Source: Budvicia aquatica DSM 5075 = ATCC 35567 (lineage in GTDB: Bacteria > Pseudomonadota > Gammaproteobacteria > Enterobacterales > Enterobacteriaceae). Taken from it: a stretch of 64,000 nucleotides of DNA. The position numbers were made by a program, and so were the translations under genes. Under the pieces are notes generated by a model that was given only the letters and a program-made list of their open reading frames with translations, made no database searches and was not told the DNA's origin. The stretch is taken from positions 124,190 to 188,189 of the forward strand of contig NZ_ATYS01000002.1 of the NCBI RefSeq assembly GCF_000427805.1, given 5' to 3'. Shown here piece after piece: positions 41,907-50,001 of the stretch (the first letter of the stretch is position 1; each line of letters starts with the position of its first letter).

Positions 41907-42956
41907 ATGCGAGATATTTATTGGAAAGATATTCAACATGTTGACGGCTCTGTTGCCGGATTAATGCTGAATGTCAGCTCACCGCCCGACATCAGGCCAT
42001 CAATACAGATTATCAGCGGTAATAACGGTCGCATTAAGCTGGTTAACGGCGATAACACCTTACTTTGGGCCACGCCGGCGCTGGGGTATGAAGGTATCTG
42101 GGTAATCAATCCGCAACGTCAAACCAATACCGAGTTGCCCGTTATTCCCCCTATAACCTCAGAAGATATTCAATTTCGTATTCATTTGGCTGAAGAAGAA
42201 AAATTGAAGTCGTGGTGCCGATTTTTTGCCGATCGGGCCGCTCAGTCTGATTCGACTTTTCTCTATTCAGGTCACTGGCTGTTAACCGCTCTTTACCCGC
42301 ATCCGACTGAACAATATCGTGCCCGTGATAGATTGCATCATAATCCCATTGACCAATGGATATTCAAAGACCGGGGCCCGACAGATAGCCATTTTCCACG
42401 CTGGGCTATTTACGGCGCAGGGTTGCTCGATACTTTTAGCCACCGAGCTGTGCAGTGGGTAGATTGGTGGGATTGGAACGGCGGTGTTATCGCCCTTCAT
42501 CCGGTGGATGAATATTCAGGCCGATTAAAATGGTGGAGGAAGAAAGCGCGGGAAGGGACGTTGCCACCGGTGTTTGTCTGGTATTTACGTTGTTTCGATG
42601 CCTATCTGATTATGGACGGGCATTATCGTTTGCGAGCGGCGATGCTGGAACATATTGCCGCGGAATTTATTGTGATCTCATCGGTCAATGAATTGCATTA
42701 CGCCATGGATCAAGAGCGACAAAAGCAGATAGTAGATTCGCTGTTTTCCCCCAGGCCAAAGCACAAATCGATCCCGGTTGAACATCTTAATCAGGTGGTT
42801 ATGGCGGCGTTTGACGACCGTCCTATATTGATGCCGGTGACCAAAAGTCGGGCGATACTGGCCGATGAGTCAGTATGGATTAATGAAGTGACTCAATATC
42901 TGGCCGAGAGCGGCCAGGATGATGATATTCAAGCCATTATTGAGCGGCGAGGTTGA
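41907..42956 (+). CDS. Uncharacterised protein with ParB/sulfiredoxin-like DGHYR motif
   Basis: Not a known flagellar protein. The 349 residues have no signal peptide or membrane segment. The middle is Trp-rich (WVDWWDWNG at 184-192). At 218-245 the text TLPPVFVWYLRCFDAYLIMD leads into DGHYRLRAA (237-245), which resembles the DGHHR/GxHR box of ParB-like nuclease and sulfiredoxin folds. AAGGTAGGG precedes the ATG. It starts 88 bp after lfiJ on the same strand, so it may be read from the lfiE operon. The fold assignment is from one motif and is tentative; the function is unknown. Confidence 0.55.
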   Translation: MRDIYWKDIQHVDGSVAGLMLNVSSPPDIRPSIQIISGNNGRIKLVNGDNTLLWATPALGYEGIWVINPQRQTNTELPVIPPITSEDIQFRIHLAEEEKLKSWCRFFADRAAQSDSTFLYSGHWLLTALYPHPTEQYRARDRLHHNPIDQWIFKDRGPTDSHFPRWAIYGAGLLDTFSHRAVQWVDWWDWNGGVIALHPVDEYSGRLKWWRKKAREGTLPPVFVWYLRCFDAYLIMDGHYRLRAAMLEHIAAEFIVISSVNELHYAMDQERQKQIVDSLFSPRPKHKSIPVEHLNQVVMAAFDDRPILMPVTKSRAILADESVWINEVTQYLAESGQDDDIQAIIERRG

Positions 42957-42989
42957 TTGATTAACTCAGCGGGTAAAGAAATTCAGCAT

Positions 42990-43727
42990 TTACTCTGCCT
43001 TGTCGGTCGATATTTCAGCTGGTTGCCCGCTACGTAATTTTTTCAGGGTTTCTTCGGGTACGGTGATATAGGTTTTTTTGATGGTTTTATCGATAGGCTT
43101 GTTTTGATTAATCTCATCAATGGTCTGCTTTATTTCACTTCTATCACCGCAGGTGGCTGAAAAGTAGTGTTCACCGAAACTGTAGGCATCTGCACTTATC
43201 ACGGTGTCGCAGCTGTCGCTGTCGATGATTTTTTTCACAAATTTAATTTTTTGCTGATAATAATCATCATATTTATCGCCGTAATACTTACGGATTCTTG
43301 AGTTTTCAGCATCTTTTTCCAATATATAACGGCTGATGCGCGCAGGGTAATCGCTTTTCTCTGTTTGGCTTAAGGGTAAAACGGTTATTGCCGGTAATTG
43401 ATATAGTGCTCTATTACCGTAACTATTCATATACACATACTGGTTTGGATTAGCGGAAGAGTAATCCCGGTAAACAATACTTTTTACCTGCAAGTTAGGC
43501 GCTTCAGGCACGTCACCCTGGTAGATAAATTTCTCATTCACATTGATCTGATACTCTTTAACAGTCTGTGCAATGTTATTTAGACGGTCAGCCTGTTCTT
43601 CTGGTGTTTCAGGCACTTCCTTGATGGCTGACTGTACATTTGCAGAATGAATAACGGACAAAGTGAATAACAGCGCTGTGGCTATTTTGCTTAGCGATAA
43701 GGTGATTTTTTTACCCGACTGAGGCAT
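42990..43727 (-). CDS. Exported protein of unknown function
   Basis: 245 residues. The N-terminus (SKIATALLFTLSVIHSANVQSA) is a signal peptide with cleavage near residue 34. The mature part is charged, with many Tyr and Lys (YYGDKYDDYYQQKIKFVKKI), and one likely disulphide pair (DSDSCDTV and FSATCGDRSE). I recognise no family. It converges with the ParB-like gene (33 bp between stops) and lies 89 bp after the Sel1-repeat gene on the same strand. Confidence 0.6.
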   Translation of the reverse strand: MPQSGKKITLSLSKIATALLFTLSVIHSANVQSAIKEVPETPEEQADRLNNIAQTVKEYQINVNEKFIYQGDVPEAPNLQVKSIVYRDYSSANPNQYVYMNSYGNRALYQLPAITVLPLSQTEKSDYPARISRYILEKDAENSRIRKYYGDKYDDYYQQKIKFVKKIIDSDSCDTVISADAYSFGEHYFSATCGDRSEIKQTIDEINQNKPIDKTIKKTYITVPEETLKKLRSGQPAEISTDKAE

Positions 43728-43816
43728 ATCTTTCTTCCTTTAAAAATATCAGATGCCTGAACAGACGTTGTGGTGTGGGTTGCTTGGTTATTCAACCCAC
43801 AGCGTAATGGTATTGA

Positions 43817-44269
43817 CTATTTCTTGCGGTATTTATCGTGGTACTGCTTAGCCAGTTCTTGAGCCTGTTTTAGCTCTGCCGGTGATAATTTCTTCTCCAG
43901 CGAACTCAAGTCCATGGCAATATTTTCTCTGCCACTTAATGCAGCGACTGAATACCAGGCCCAGGCCTGTTTATTATCCTGTTGTACGCCGTTGCCTTTT
44001 TCATACATTGCGCCGAGAGCGTGCTGCGCTTGAGCAAATCCCTGTTCAGCCGATTGGGTAAACAGACTGAATGCCTGTTTGTAATCCTGTGGTGCTACAT
44101 TGCCGGTGTAATAAATAACCGCAAGATCGTATTGGCTTTCTGCATCACCTTCCTGAGCACTGTCTTTCAAAACGGCAATTTCATCGGCAATAGAGGTCGT
44201 TGCGTAAGCATAACTAAGCGGCTGTAACATCAGCAGAGCAAACGCGAGATGCTTGATTTTCATATTCAC
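43817..44269 (-). CDS. Exported Sel1-repeat protein
   Basis: 150 residues with a signal peptide (LAFALLMLQPLSYAYAT) and two Sel1-like repeats: AEGD-type spacing in GDAESQYDLAVIYYTGNVAP and GFAQAQHALGAMYEKGNGVQ, followed by a third degenerate unit (AWAWYSVAALSG). Sel1 repeats form alpha-solenoids that bind proteins. The partner is unknown. Two ATGs (44269 and 44263) are possible. Confidence 0.82.
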   Translation of the reverse strand: MNMKIKHLAFALLMLQPLSYAYATTSIADEIAVLKDSAQEGDAESQYDLAVIYYTGNVAPQDYKQAFSLFTQSAEQGFAQAQHALGAMYEKGNGVQQDNKQAWAWYSVAALSGRENIAMDLSSLEKKLSPAELKQAQELAKQYHDKYRKK

Positions 44270-44430
44270 TTATCCTGAATTATGGGGGGGACGAAGAAAC
44301 AGCTATCTGAATCATATCCCTAATTTACTGAAAATAATGGCAGAAAGTAAGAAAATCAGCAAATAGGGATATGATAATAAAATCAATATGCCGGAACCGT
44401 TATCGCTCCGGCATAGGATAAATGAATATT

Positions 44431-44973
44431 TTAGAAGCTTACGCTGGCACCGAGATAAGGGCCATCGGCCACCACGTTATCTCTGTTACCCTCTTTACCG
44501 GACAGCTTGATATAACGGTAGCCGGCATCCACGCTGATAGGGCGAATAACGCTTAAGCGTACGCCACCGGCGGCTTCGTAGTAGTCATGAACGCCACTGG
44601 TCAGTGATTCTGGCGCATAATAGCCTTCACCATACAGGGAGATATTTGAGGTTACTGGCCATCTAAGGCCACCACCGACGGCTGCGGCATAGCCGTCATC
44701 ACCCCGATCCGGGCTGAGGTACAGTGCTTTACCGCCCACTGTCGCCATCATCGGACCTATCGGAAGATTGACGCCTAAACCTAAGCCAACAACGTCGCCG
44801 TCATGATCGCTACGGGCCCAATTTGCCGTTGCTGCCAACCCGGTGGATTCCGTGCCGATTCCCACCTGGACATTAGTATAATTTTCACCGGCCTGACCGT
44901 GAATACTGATAGCGCTGGCATTGGTTGTCATTAAAAGAGTTGCACATGCGCAAACCAAAAGTAATTTTTTCAT
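44431..44973 (-). CDS. YfaZ-family outer-membrane protein
   Basis: 180 residues from ATG 44973, which has AAAGGTG nine bases upstream. The signal peptide ends NASA, followed by alternating hydrophobic strands of a small beta-barrel and the terminal aromatic residue (GASVSF). The pattern GLGLGVNLPIGPMMATVGGK and YYEAAGGVRLSVIRPISVDA matches the YfaZ family of enteric outer-membrane proteins (family recall). An upstream in-frame ATG at 45003 would add ten residues and hide the signal. Its function is unknown. Confidence 0.8.
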   Translation of the reverse strand: MKKLLLVCACATLLMTTNASAISIHGQAGENYTNVQVGIGTESTGLAATANWARSDHDGDVVGLGLGVNLPIGPMMATVGGKALYLSPDRGDDGYAAAVGGGLRWPVTSNISLYGEGYYAPESLTSGVHDYYEAAGGVRLSVIRPISVDAGYRYIKLSGKEGNRDNVVADGPYLGASVSF

Positions 44974-45196
44974 TGTGTCACCTTTAAAACATACATAGGC
45001 CAATCTTATATGGCACTGGTGATAGCAGTGTAATGCAAACGTTTGTTCTTATTGAAGTGATTTTTATAAAACAAGATTGGGATTTTCAGAAATGAATGAG
45101 CAGAATGGTACTGTAAAACATGAAATAACAGCGGAGTCATGCTAAACGCCAGGTTTTAGGCCTGATAGTTAATGATTGATTTTTACCCTATACCTA

Positions 45197-45216
45197 AGCC
45201 GGGTATATACCCGGCT
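45197..45216. repeat. 20-bp perfect palindrome between lfgN and the YfaZ gene
   Basis: The sequence AGCCGGGTATATACCCGGCT is its own reverse complement. It lies 53 bp downstream of the lfgN stop and could form a hairpin with a tiny loop or bind a dimeric protein. No T-run follows, so terminator function is unproven. The rest of 44974-45269 holds no gene that I see. Confidence 0.6.
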
Positions 45217-45269
45217 AAACCGTTTAAATTGATTTTATTATTGATTAACGGCAGGTAATCAACGTTAGA

Positions 45270-45698
45270 TTAACGCTGATAGATCAAATCCGGCTCATTG
45301 CCCAGAATTGAATTTAGGATCTCTTGCTGCATCGTCAGCAGGTTAGCATTGCGTTCATTCAGCTCTTTGCATTCAAGAACCCGCTGTTCTAAGTCTTCCC
45401 ATAATGCTTTGGCCTGAATATGATGATTGGCCGGTAAGCGGGAGAATAGAAAACGCATTCCTTCAGCATGAGGCGGAATACACATATCTTTTAGCGCGGC
45501 AATACGTTTTTTGGCTGATTCAGAGAGCAGTTGATAGATCTTCGCCATATTCTGGTTAAGCTCTTCCATGGCTTCTACTTTGCGCTCGATGATCATCGTG
45601 CGCTGCTGCTTGAGCAAATGAATAAGCTTAATATAATATTTGCGATCCTTTTGGATCTCCGACAGTATTTCCCTTACCTGTGCCTGCAACGTATTCAC
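45270..45698 (-). CDS. lfgN: FlgN-family export chaperone (lateral LfgN)
   Basis: Cytosolic chaperone for the hook-associated proteins FlgK and FlgL. The 142 residues are all-helical (VREILSEIQKDRKYYIKLIH, later ELNERNANLLTMQQEILNSI), the usual FlgN plan and length. It follows lfgM by 6 bp, the typical flgM-flgN order. Confidence 0.9.
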   Translation of the reverse strand: MNTLQAQVREILSEIQKDRKYYIKLIHLLKQQRTMIIERKVEAMEELNQNMAKIYQLLSESAKKRIAALKDMCIPPHAEGMRFLFSRLPANHHIQAKALWEDLEQRVLECKELNERNANLLTMQQEILNSILGNEPDLIYQR

Positions 45699-45704
45699 TT
45701 TTTA

Positions 45705-45980
45705 TTATCCCCGATAGTACTTTTGCATTGCTGCAGCGATCTGGTCCGCATCAATTTCAATTTGTCCGTTTTGAATAGCGGCTTTTATTTCAGCCACTTT
45801 CTGCATGTCTACATCCGGCAGCGCTGCCAACTGTTGTTGCGCACTTTTCAGCGCCTCTGATAGCGGCTCATTGGTTGCTGATGCTTCTTTCTTTGACGTA
45901 ACTGCAGCGCTGGCCTGAGATTGCTGGCTTTGCGTTGTTGTCAAAGGCTGATGATTCATTTGAGCATGGCTAATTTTCAT
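45705..45980 (-). CDS. lfgM: FlgM-family anti-sigma-28 factor (lateral LfgM)
   Basis: Holds the flagellar sigma-28 factor inactive until it is exported through the finished hook. From ATG 45980 (MKISHAQMNHQPL), with GAGGAAG upstream, it is 91 residues: a low-complexity, disordered N-terminus and the sigma-binding C-terminal part (VAEIKAAIQNGQIEIDADQI). A longer frame to 46067 has no site in front. The cognate sigma factor (LafS) is not in the window. Confidence 0.92.
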   Translation of the reverse strand: MKISHAQMNHQPLTTTQSQQSQASAAVTSKKEASATNEPLSEALKSAQQQLAALPDVDMQKVAEIKAAIQNGQIEIDADQIAAAMQKYYRG

Positions 45981-46130
45981 TACTCTTCCTCTGGAGCTAT
46001 TTCGCATAGTTTTGACCACGTGTTGCACTAAATGTTGTGAATACTCAGCCGGAAAACCGGTGACCAATCAATTTCACTTCATGTGTTGTTCTGCAACTTA
46101 ACGCGCTTCTTAATATCTATAAAGCGTTCT

Positions 46131-46243
46131 CATAGCGCATAAGCACTATGCGTTTTGTTTCGGCTGTGGGTGATGTCCGGCGTACTTAACGTACTGTTTA
46201 TCACTAATCTCGCATGCCTTGCGTCGCACATATGAATCGAAAC
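46131..46243. repeat. Nested inverted-repeat element in the lfgM leader
   Basis: This piece of the 427-bp gap between lfgA and lfgM holds several inverted repeats. CATAG / CTATG and CGCAT / ATGCG overlap at 46131-46152. GTTTCG at 46157-46162 pairs with CGAAAC at 46238-46243. Inside that, GTGAT / ATCAC (46170-46204) encloses GTACTTAACGTAC. It has no coding frame. It may be a dispersed palindromic repeat or a structured leader. Its copy number cannot be judged from one window. Confidence 0.45.
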
Positions 46244-46293
46244 TTTTCCTGAAACCATCCGCTCGATAGGGAAGATTTCCTTCATACTCAATC

Positions 46294-46321
46294 TAAGCGG
46301 CACGAAGGAGCTAAAACTTTA
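46294..46321 (-). promoter_or_regulatory. Sigma-28-like promoter upstream of lfgM
   Basis: On the minus strand TAAAGTTT, identical to the enteric sigma-28 -35 box, is followed after 12 bases by GCCGCTTA, close to the -10 consensus GCCGATAA (usual spacer 11). It points to lfgMN but lies 314 bp before the lfgM start, giving a long leader. Confidence 0.55.
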
Positions 46322-46407
46322 ATCTTTTTTACGCTTTTTGATTAAAAAATTTATTTTAGCTAAAAGCGCTCAAATGAGGCGCCCGATAACCTAATTATAG
46401 TCGGTAT

Positions 46408-47229
46408 TTACTGACCCGGGGCGTAGAGCATTCTTACCACGCCAATATCATCAACTACCGCAGTGACGACCTTTTTACTATTAATGTTCTTCACATTAAT
46501 CAAGTCACCTTTGCGCCCGGCCTTCATTGCCTCGCCCATAGTGCGAGCTTCAATACCATCCTGCGAGGCAATCATGATCACTTTTTGTCCACGCGTCACC
46601 AAAATAGGTTGCTCAAGCTGTGAAGGCGTAATTTGCTGTAAAGGACGAATACGGCGCTTAGCGGTCAGGCCAACGGCTTCATCCGGATTACTAATATGGC
46701 CATTGCGGGAATTAGAGATATTGCGCTTTTTCATTTCTATATCGCTAGCCGTGATCTTTTCACCGCGCTCAATGGTATTTTTTGCCACCAGCACCGGAAG
46801 GTAAATGTCCGGCTTAACGGTTACCGCAACTTCCCAACTTTTCGCATCATCACAGCGAATATCGTAGCGCAGGCGGGCTAAGTCCAGCTTATTCCCAGCA
46901 GGTAATGACGCGGTCAATGGCCGCTGGCAGGCTTGATTCTGACTCACTTCATTAGGAATAAAAACGTTCACCTTGGAGTTGTGGCCCTGCCAGCTATTGC
47001 GGCGGGCTATTTGCTCAATATCAGACTGAGCCTGTTCAACGGCCTTATTGTAAACCTGTTTACGCGCGGTGGTTTGTGCCGGTGCAGCTGAGGCCGGTGA
47101 CATCATGCTGGCTAAAAAAAGCGCGACACTGACGCTGGACAATAGCAGGAAAAGGAAACGATTTCCGCCATTGGTGCTTTTCCTAGTAGGGAGGAAAAGA
47201 GATTTCCGCTTTAGGGATAACTTATACAT
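46408..47229 (-). CDS. lfgA: FlgA-family P-ring assembly chaperone (lateral LfgA)
   Basis: Periplasmic chaperone for P-ring protein FlgI. From ATG 47229 it is 273 residues; AGGAA lies five bases upstream, and longer frames to 47247 or 47349 would cross the lfgB promoter. A basic N-terminus and long hydrophobic stretch (RFLFLLLSSVSVALFLASMM) form the signal. The C-terminal SAF domain is clear: VLVAKNTIERGEKITASDIE, then RIRPLQQITPSQLE and GLIN-type end. It is divergent from lfgB. Confidence 0.9.
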   Translation of the reverse strand: MYKLSLKRKSLFLPTRKSTNGGNRFLFLLLSSVSVALFLASMMSPASAAPAQTTARKQVYNKAVEQAQSDIEQIARRNSWQGHNSKVNVFIPNEVSQNQACQRPLTASLPAGNKLDLARLRYDIRCDDAKSWEVAVTVKPDIYLPVLVAKNTIERGEKITASDIEMKKRNISNSRNGHISNPDEAVGLTAKRRIRPLQQITPSQLEQPILVTRGQKVIMIASQDGIEARTMGEAMKAGRKGDLINVKNINSKKVVTAVVDDIGVVRMLYAPGQ

Positions 47230-47260
47230 ATAGTTCCTATTATTCATGGCGTTATAAAAG

Positions 47261-47276
47261 TGGCACACATATTGCT
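47261..47276 (+). promoter_or_regulatory. Sigma-54 promoter of the lfgB operon
   Basis: TGGCACACATATTGCT matches the -24/-12 consensus TGGCAC-N5-TTGCW at every key base, with GG at 47262-47263 and GC at 47274-47275, ten bases apart. It ends 48 bp before lfgB. LafK is the likely activator. Confidence 0.88.
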
Positions 47277-47324
47277 TTATATATGGCAGTCCTTGCATAA
47301 CAACATCTTCAGGAAGAGACAAAA

Positions 47325-47675
47325 ATGGGTATAAGTTTTGATAAAGCATTGGGTGTTCATCCGTCGGCAGTACAACTTCGTCTTGTCAGGGCTGAGTTAC
47401 TGTCTACGAATTTGGCCAATGTGGATACGCCCAACTTTCAGGCTAAAGATATAAATTTTGCCGCAGAAATGCAACGTACAAAATTTTCATCAGGCATGCG
47501 GAGTTCTCCGGAAGTGATGTATCGCATACCTCACCAGCCGTCTCAGGATGGCAATACAGTAGCGTTAAACGTTGAACAGGCTGCCTTTTCAGAAAACAGC
47601 CTGGACTATCAAACCAGCTTAACTTTTCTCAATATGAAATTGGGTGGGTTAAAAAAAGCGATTGAAGGGAAGTAA
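47325..47675 (+). CDS. lfgB: FlgB-family proximal rod protein (lateral LfgB)
   Basis: Proximal rod subunit, 116 residues. Contains the rod-protein signature LLSTNLANVDTPNFQAKDI and a C-terminal helix. AGGAAGAG lies ahead of the ATG. First gene of the lfgB-L operon under a sigma-54 promoter; lfgC follows after 2 bp. Confidence 0.95.
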   Translation: MGISFDKALGVHPSAVQLRLVRAELLSTNLANVDTPNFQAKDINFAAEMQRTKFSSGMRSSPEVMYRIPHQPSQDGNTVALNVEQAAFSENSLDYQTSLTFLNMKLGGLKKAIEGK

Positions 47676-47677
47676 TA

Positions 47678-48103
47678 ATGTCCTTTTCCTCGATTTATCG
47701 GGTATCTGGTTCGGCCATGACGGCTCAAACCATTCGACTCAATACCATTGCCAGTAACCTGGCCAATGCTGAGTCTCCGGCAGAAACAGAAGGTGCGGTG
47801 TATAAAGCCCGTCGTCCGGTATTTTCTGCCGTTTATGAAAATAGCCAACTGATGACCAACGGTCGCCCTGCCGGCGCCAGCGTTCAGGTGTTGGATGTGA
47901 TAGAGACCGGTGGCGCGGTACAACGCTTCGAACCCGGTCATCCGATGGCCGACCAAGCAGGGTATGTGTATTACCCGGACATCAGCGTAGTAGAAGAGAT
48001 GGCCGATATGATGTCGGCTTCACGTAGCTTTGAAACTAACGTTGAAGTTTTAAACAGTGTGAAAAGTATGCAGCAAAGCTTACTTAAATTAGGAGAAGGG
48101 TAA
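47678..48103 (+). CDS. lfgC: FlgC-family proximal rod protein (lateral LfgC)
   Basis: Rod subunit of 141 residues. The N-terminal flagellar rod motif TIRLNTIASNLANAESPAET and the C-terminal VEEMADMMSASRSFETNVEV are typical FlgC sequences. Its stop shares a base with the lfgD start (TAATG). Confidence 0.95.
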   Translation: MSFSSIYRVSGSAMTAQTIRLNTIASNLANAESPAETEGAVYKARRPVFSAVYENSQLMTNGRPAGASVQVLDVIETGGAVQRFEPGHPMADQAGYVYYPDISVVEEMADMMSASRSFETNVEVLNSVKSMQQSLLKLGEG

Positions 48104-48804
48104 TGGATCTTAATGTCGACAACACGCGCAACTATAGTGGTTCAGGCAATGAGCGCGCGGGTGTTCAGAATAACGGTGCGGGTGAACTCAACAACCTGTT
48201 TATGACATTACTTGTTGCACAGATCCAGAATCAGGATCCGCTAAATCCAACCGACGGGACCGAGTATGTCGGGCAGCTAGCTCAAATGACTCAGGTCCAG
48301 TCAATGGAAACTATGTCTAAGCTGATGCAAAACAATTCAGTGCTGATGGATAACCTTCAAGTGTTATCAACCGCCGGATTAGTTGGTCAGTCAGTGATGG
48401 TTCAGACCGATACCATTCAGGTTGAGGACCAAGAAATTAATGGTCGTTTAACGCTGGGCCAGAGTGCCAACGTGGTTACCGTCACAGTCAAAGATTCTGC
48501 CGGCGTGCAGCATAAGATTGAACTGGGTAAACAAGAATCAGGAAGCGTGGACTTCACTATTAATCCGAAAGAGCTGGGTCTTGCGCCCGGTGAGTACACC
48601 ATTAGCGTGGTTACCGACATAGGGGAAGAAAATGTTCCGGTGGAAATCGCGGGAACGGTGAATAACGTCCGCATTCCATTAGAGGGTGGTTCGGCCTTGG
48701 TTAACGTCTCCGGCTTAGGCGAAGTGCCTTTCTATAAGGTGAGCCAGTTTGGTCCTACCAACAACCCGTCATCAAATAATCCAAAACAAGGAGTTTTAAG
48801 CTAA
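48103..48804 (+). CDS. lfgD: FlgD-family hook-capping scaffold (lateral LfgD)
   Basis: Caps the growing hook and is discarded. The 233 residues show the family stretch LFMTLLVAQIQNQDPLNPTD, GTEYVGQLAQMTQVQSMETM, then a beta-rich C-terminal domain with FlgD Ig-like and Tudor features (PGEYTISVVTDIGEE). TAATG overlap with lfgE. Confidence 0.94.
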   Translation: MDLNVDNTRNYSGSGNERAGVQNNGAGELNNLFMTLLVAQIQNQDPLNPTDGTEYVGQLAQMTQVQSMETMSKLMQNNSVLMDNLQVLSTAGLVGQSVMVQTDTIQVEDQEINGRLTLGQSANVVTVTVKDSAGVQHKIELGKQESGSVDFTINPKELGLAPGEYTISVVTDIGEENVPVEIAGTVNNVRIPLEGGSALVNVSGLGEVPFYKVSQFGPTNNPSSNNPKQGVLS

Positions 48805-49991
48805 TGAGTTTTAACATTGCTAACAGCGGCCTGAATGCCGTAACCGAACAGCTGACGTCGATCAGTAACAATATCGCCAACTCAGGAACCGTGGGTTACA
48901 AATCTTCACGAGCGGAGTTTTCTTCTATTTATGCTCAGTCGCAGCCGTTAGGGGTTTCCGTTTCCGGCGTTTCTCAAAGTATTACCCGTGGTGGTGATAT
49001 CAGCGCCGGTTCAAGCCCGCTGGACCTTGCTATCAGCGGTAATGGTTTCTTTGTGGTACGCGATAGTGCCGGTACCACCAGCTATACCCGCGCAGGTTAC
49101 TTCGGTTTCGATAAAGAAGGTTTTATCGTTAACAATAACGATATGAAAATTCAAGGTTACCCGGTAGATGCCAATGGCAATCTTCAGGTTGGTACCGTTT
49201 CTGACCTTCAGGTCAGCACCGGTTCAATTCCGGCTAAAGCAACGGACAGCCTGAACTTTACGGCTAACTTTGATGCAGAAGCGACCATTCCGGCTAAAAC
49301 CCCGTTCGATCCGGCAGACAGAGATAGCTTTAATAACTCTTATACCACTCAGGTATTTGACTCATTAGGTCGTGAGCACACCATGACCCAGTATTTTGTT
49401 AAAACCGGTGAGAATGAGTGGGAAGCCCATTACAGCGTCGACGGTCAAACAACCGGTACGCCGACTACGTTACAGTTTGACCAAAACGGCGTGATGATCG
49501 CACCGACGGGGAATGTGGATATCACAACGCCGGTATCCGGCGCACAAGACCTGAATATTTCAATTAACTACGGTGGCAGCAGCCAGTTTGGTTCAGGGTT
49601 CAGCGTTTCAAATAACGCCAGCAACGGTTTTGCCTCAGCAGAACGTACCGGTGTTCAAATCGATAAAGACGGTACTGTTTATGCAACCTATAGCAACGGC
49701 GAACGTATGCTACAGGGGCAGTTAGTGCTGGCTAACTTTACCAATGCCAACGGTCTGGCACCGAAAGACGGCACCAGCTGGTCACAAACCTCTTCTTCCG
49801 GTAACCCGATTATTGGAACGCCGGGCAGCGGCCTGTTGGGGTCAGTTCAGTCATATGCACTGGAAGGCTCAAACGTCGATTTAACCGCCGAGTTGGTTAA
49901 CCTGATGACGGCACAGCGTAACTATCAGGCAAATACCAAAGTTATTTCCACCAATGACAGCATGATGCAATCGCTGTTCCAGGCTATTTAA
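48804..49991 (+). CDS. lfgE: FlgE-family hook protein (lateral LfgE)
   Basis: Structural subunit of the hook. The 395 residues have the N-terminal D0 helix (SGLNAVTEQLTSISNNIANS), the FlgE core (LDLAISGNGFFVVRDSAG), a variable outer part and the C-terminal SNVDLTAELVNLMTAQRNYQ. Shorter than many hooks but in the normal range. Confidence 0.95.
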   Translation: MSFNIANSGLNAVTEQLTSISNNIANSGTVGYKSSRAEFSSIYAQSQPLGVSVSGVSQSITRGGDISAGSSPLDLAISGNGFFVVRDSAGTTSYTRAGYFGFDKEGFIVNNNDMKIQGYPVDANGNLQVGTVSDLQVSTGSIPAKATDSLNFTANFDAEATIPAKTPFDPADRDSFNNSYTTQVFDSLGREHTMTQYFVKTGENEWEAHYSVDGQTTGTPTTLQFDQNGVMIAPTGNVDITTPVSGAQDLNISINYGGSSQFGSGFSVSNNASNGFASAERTGVQIDKDGTVYATYSNGERMLQGQLVLANFTNANGLAPKDGTSWSQTSSSGNPIIGTPGSGLLGSVQSYALEGSNVDLTAELVNLMTAQRNYQANTKVISTNDSMMQSLFQAI

Positions 49992-50001
49992 TAGGTAAGT
50001 T

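Noticed and set aside
46131-46243. ERIC-type repeat
   Set aside because: Some general likeness in palindromic layout, but the known ERIC core and ends do not match from memory.
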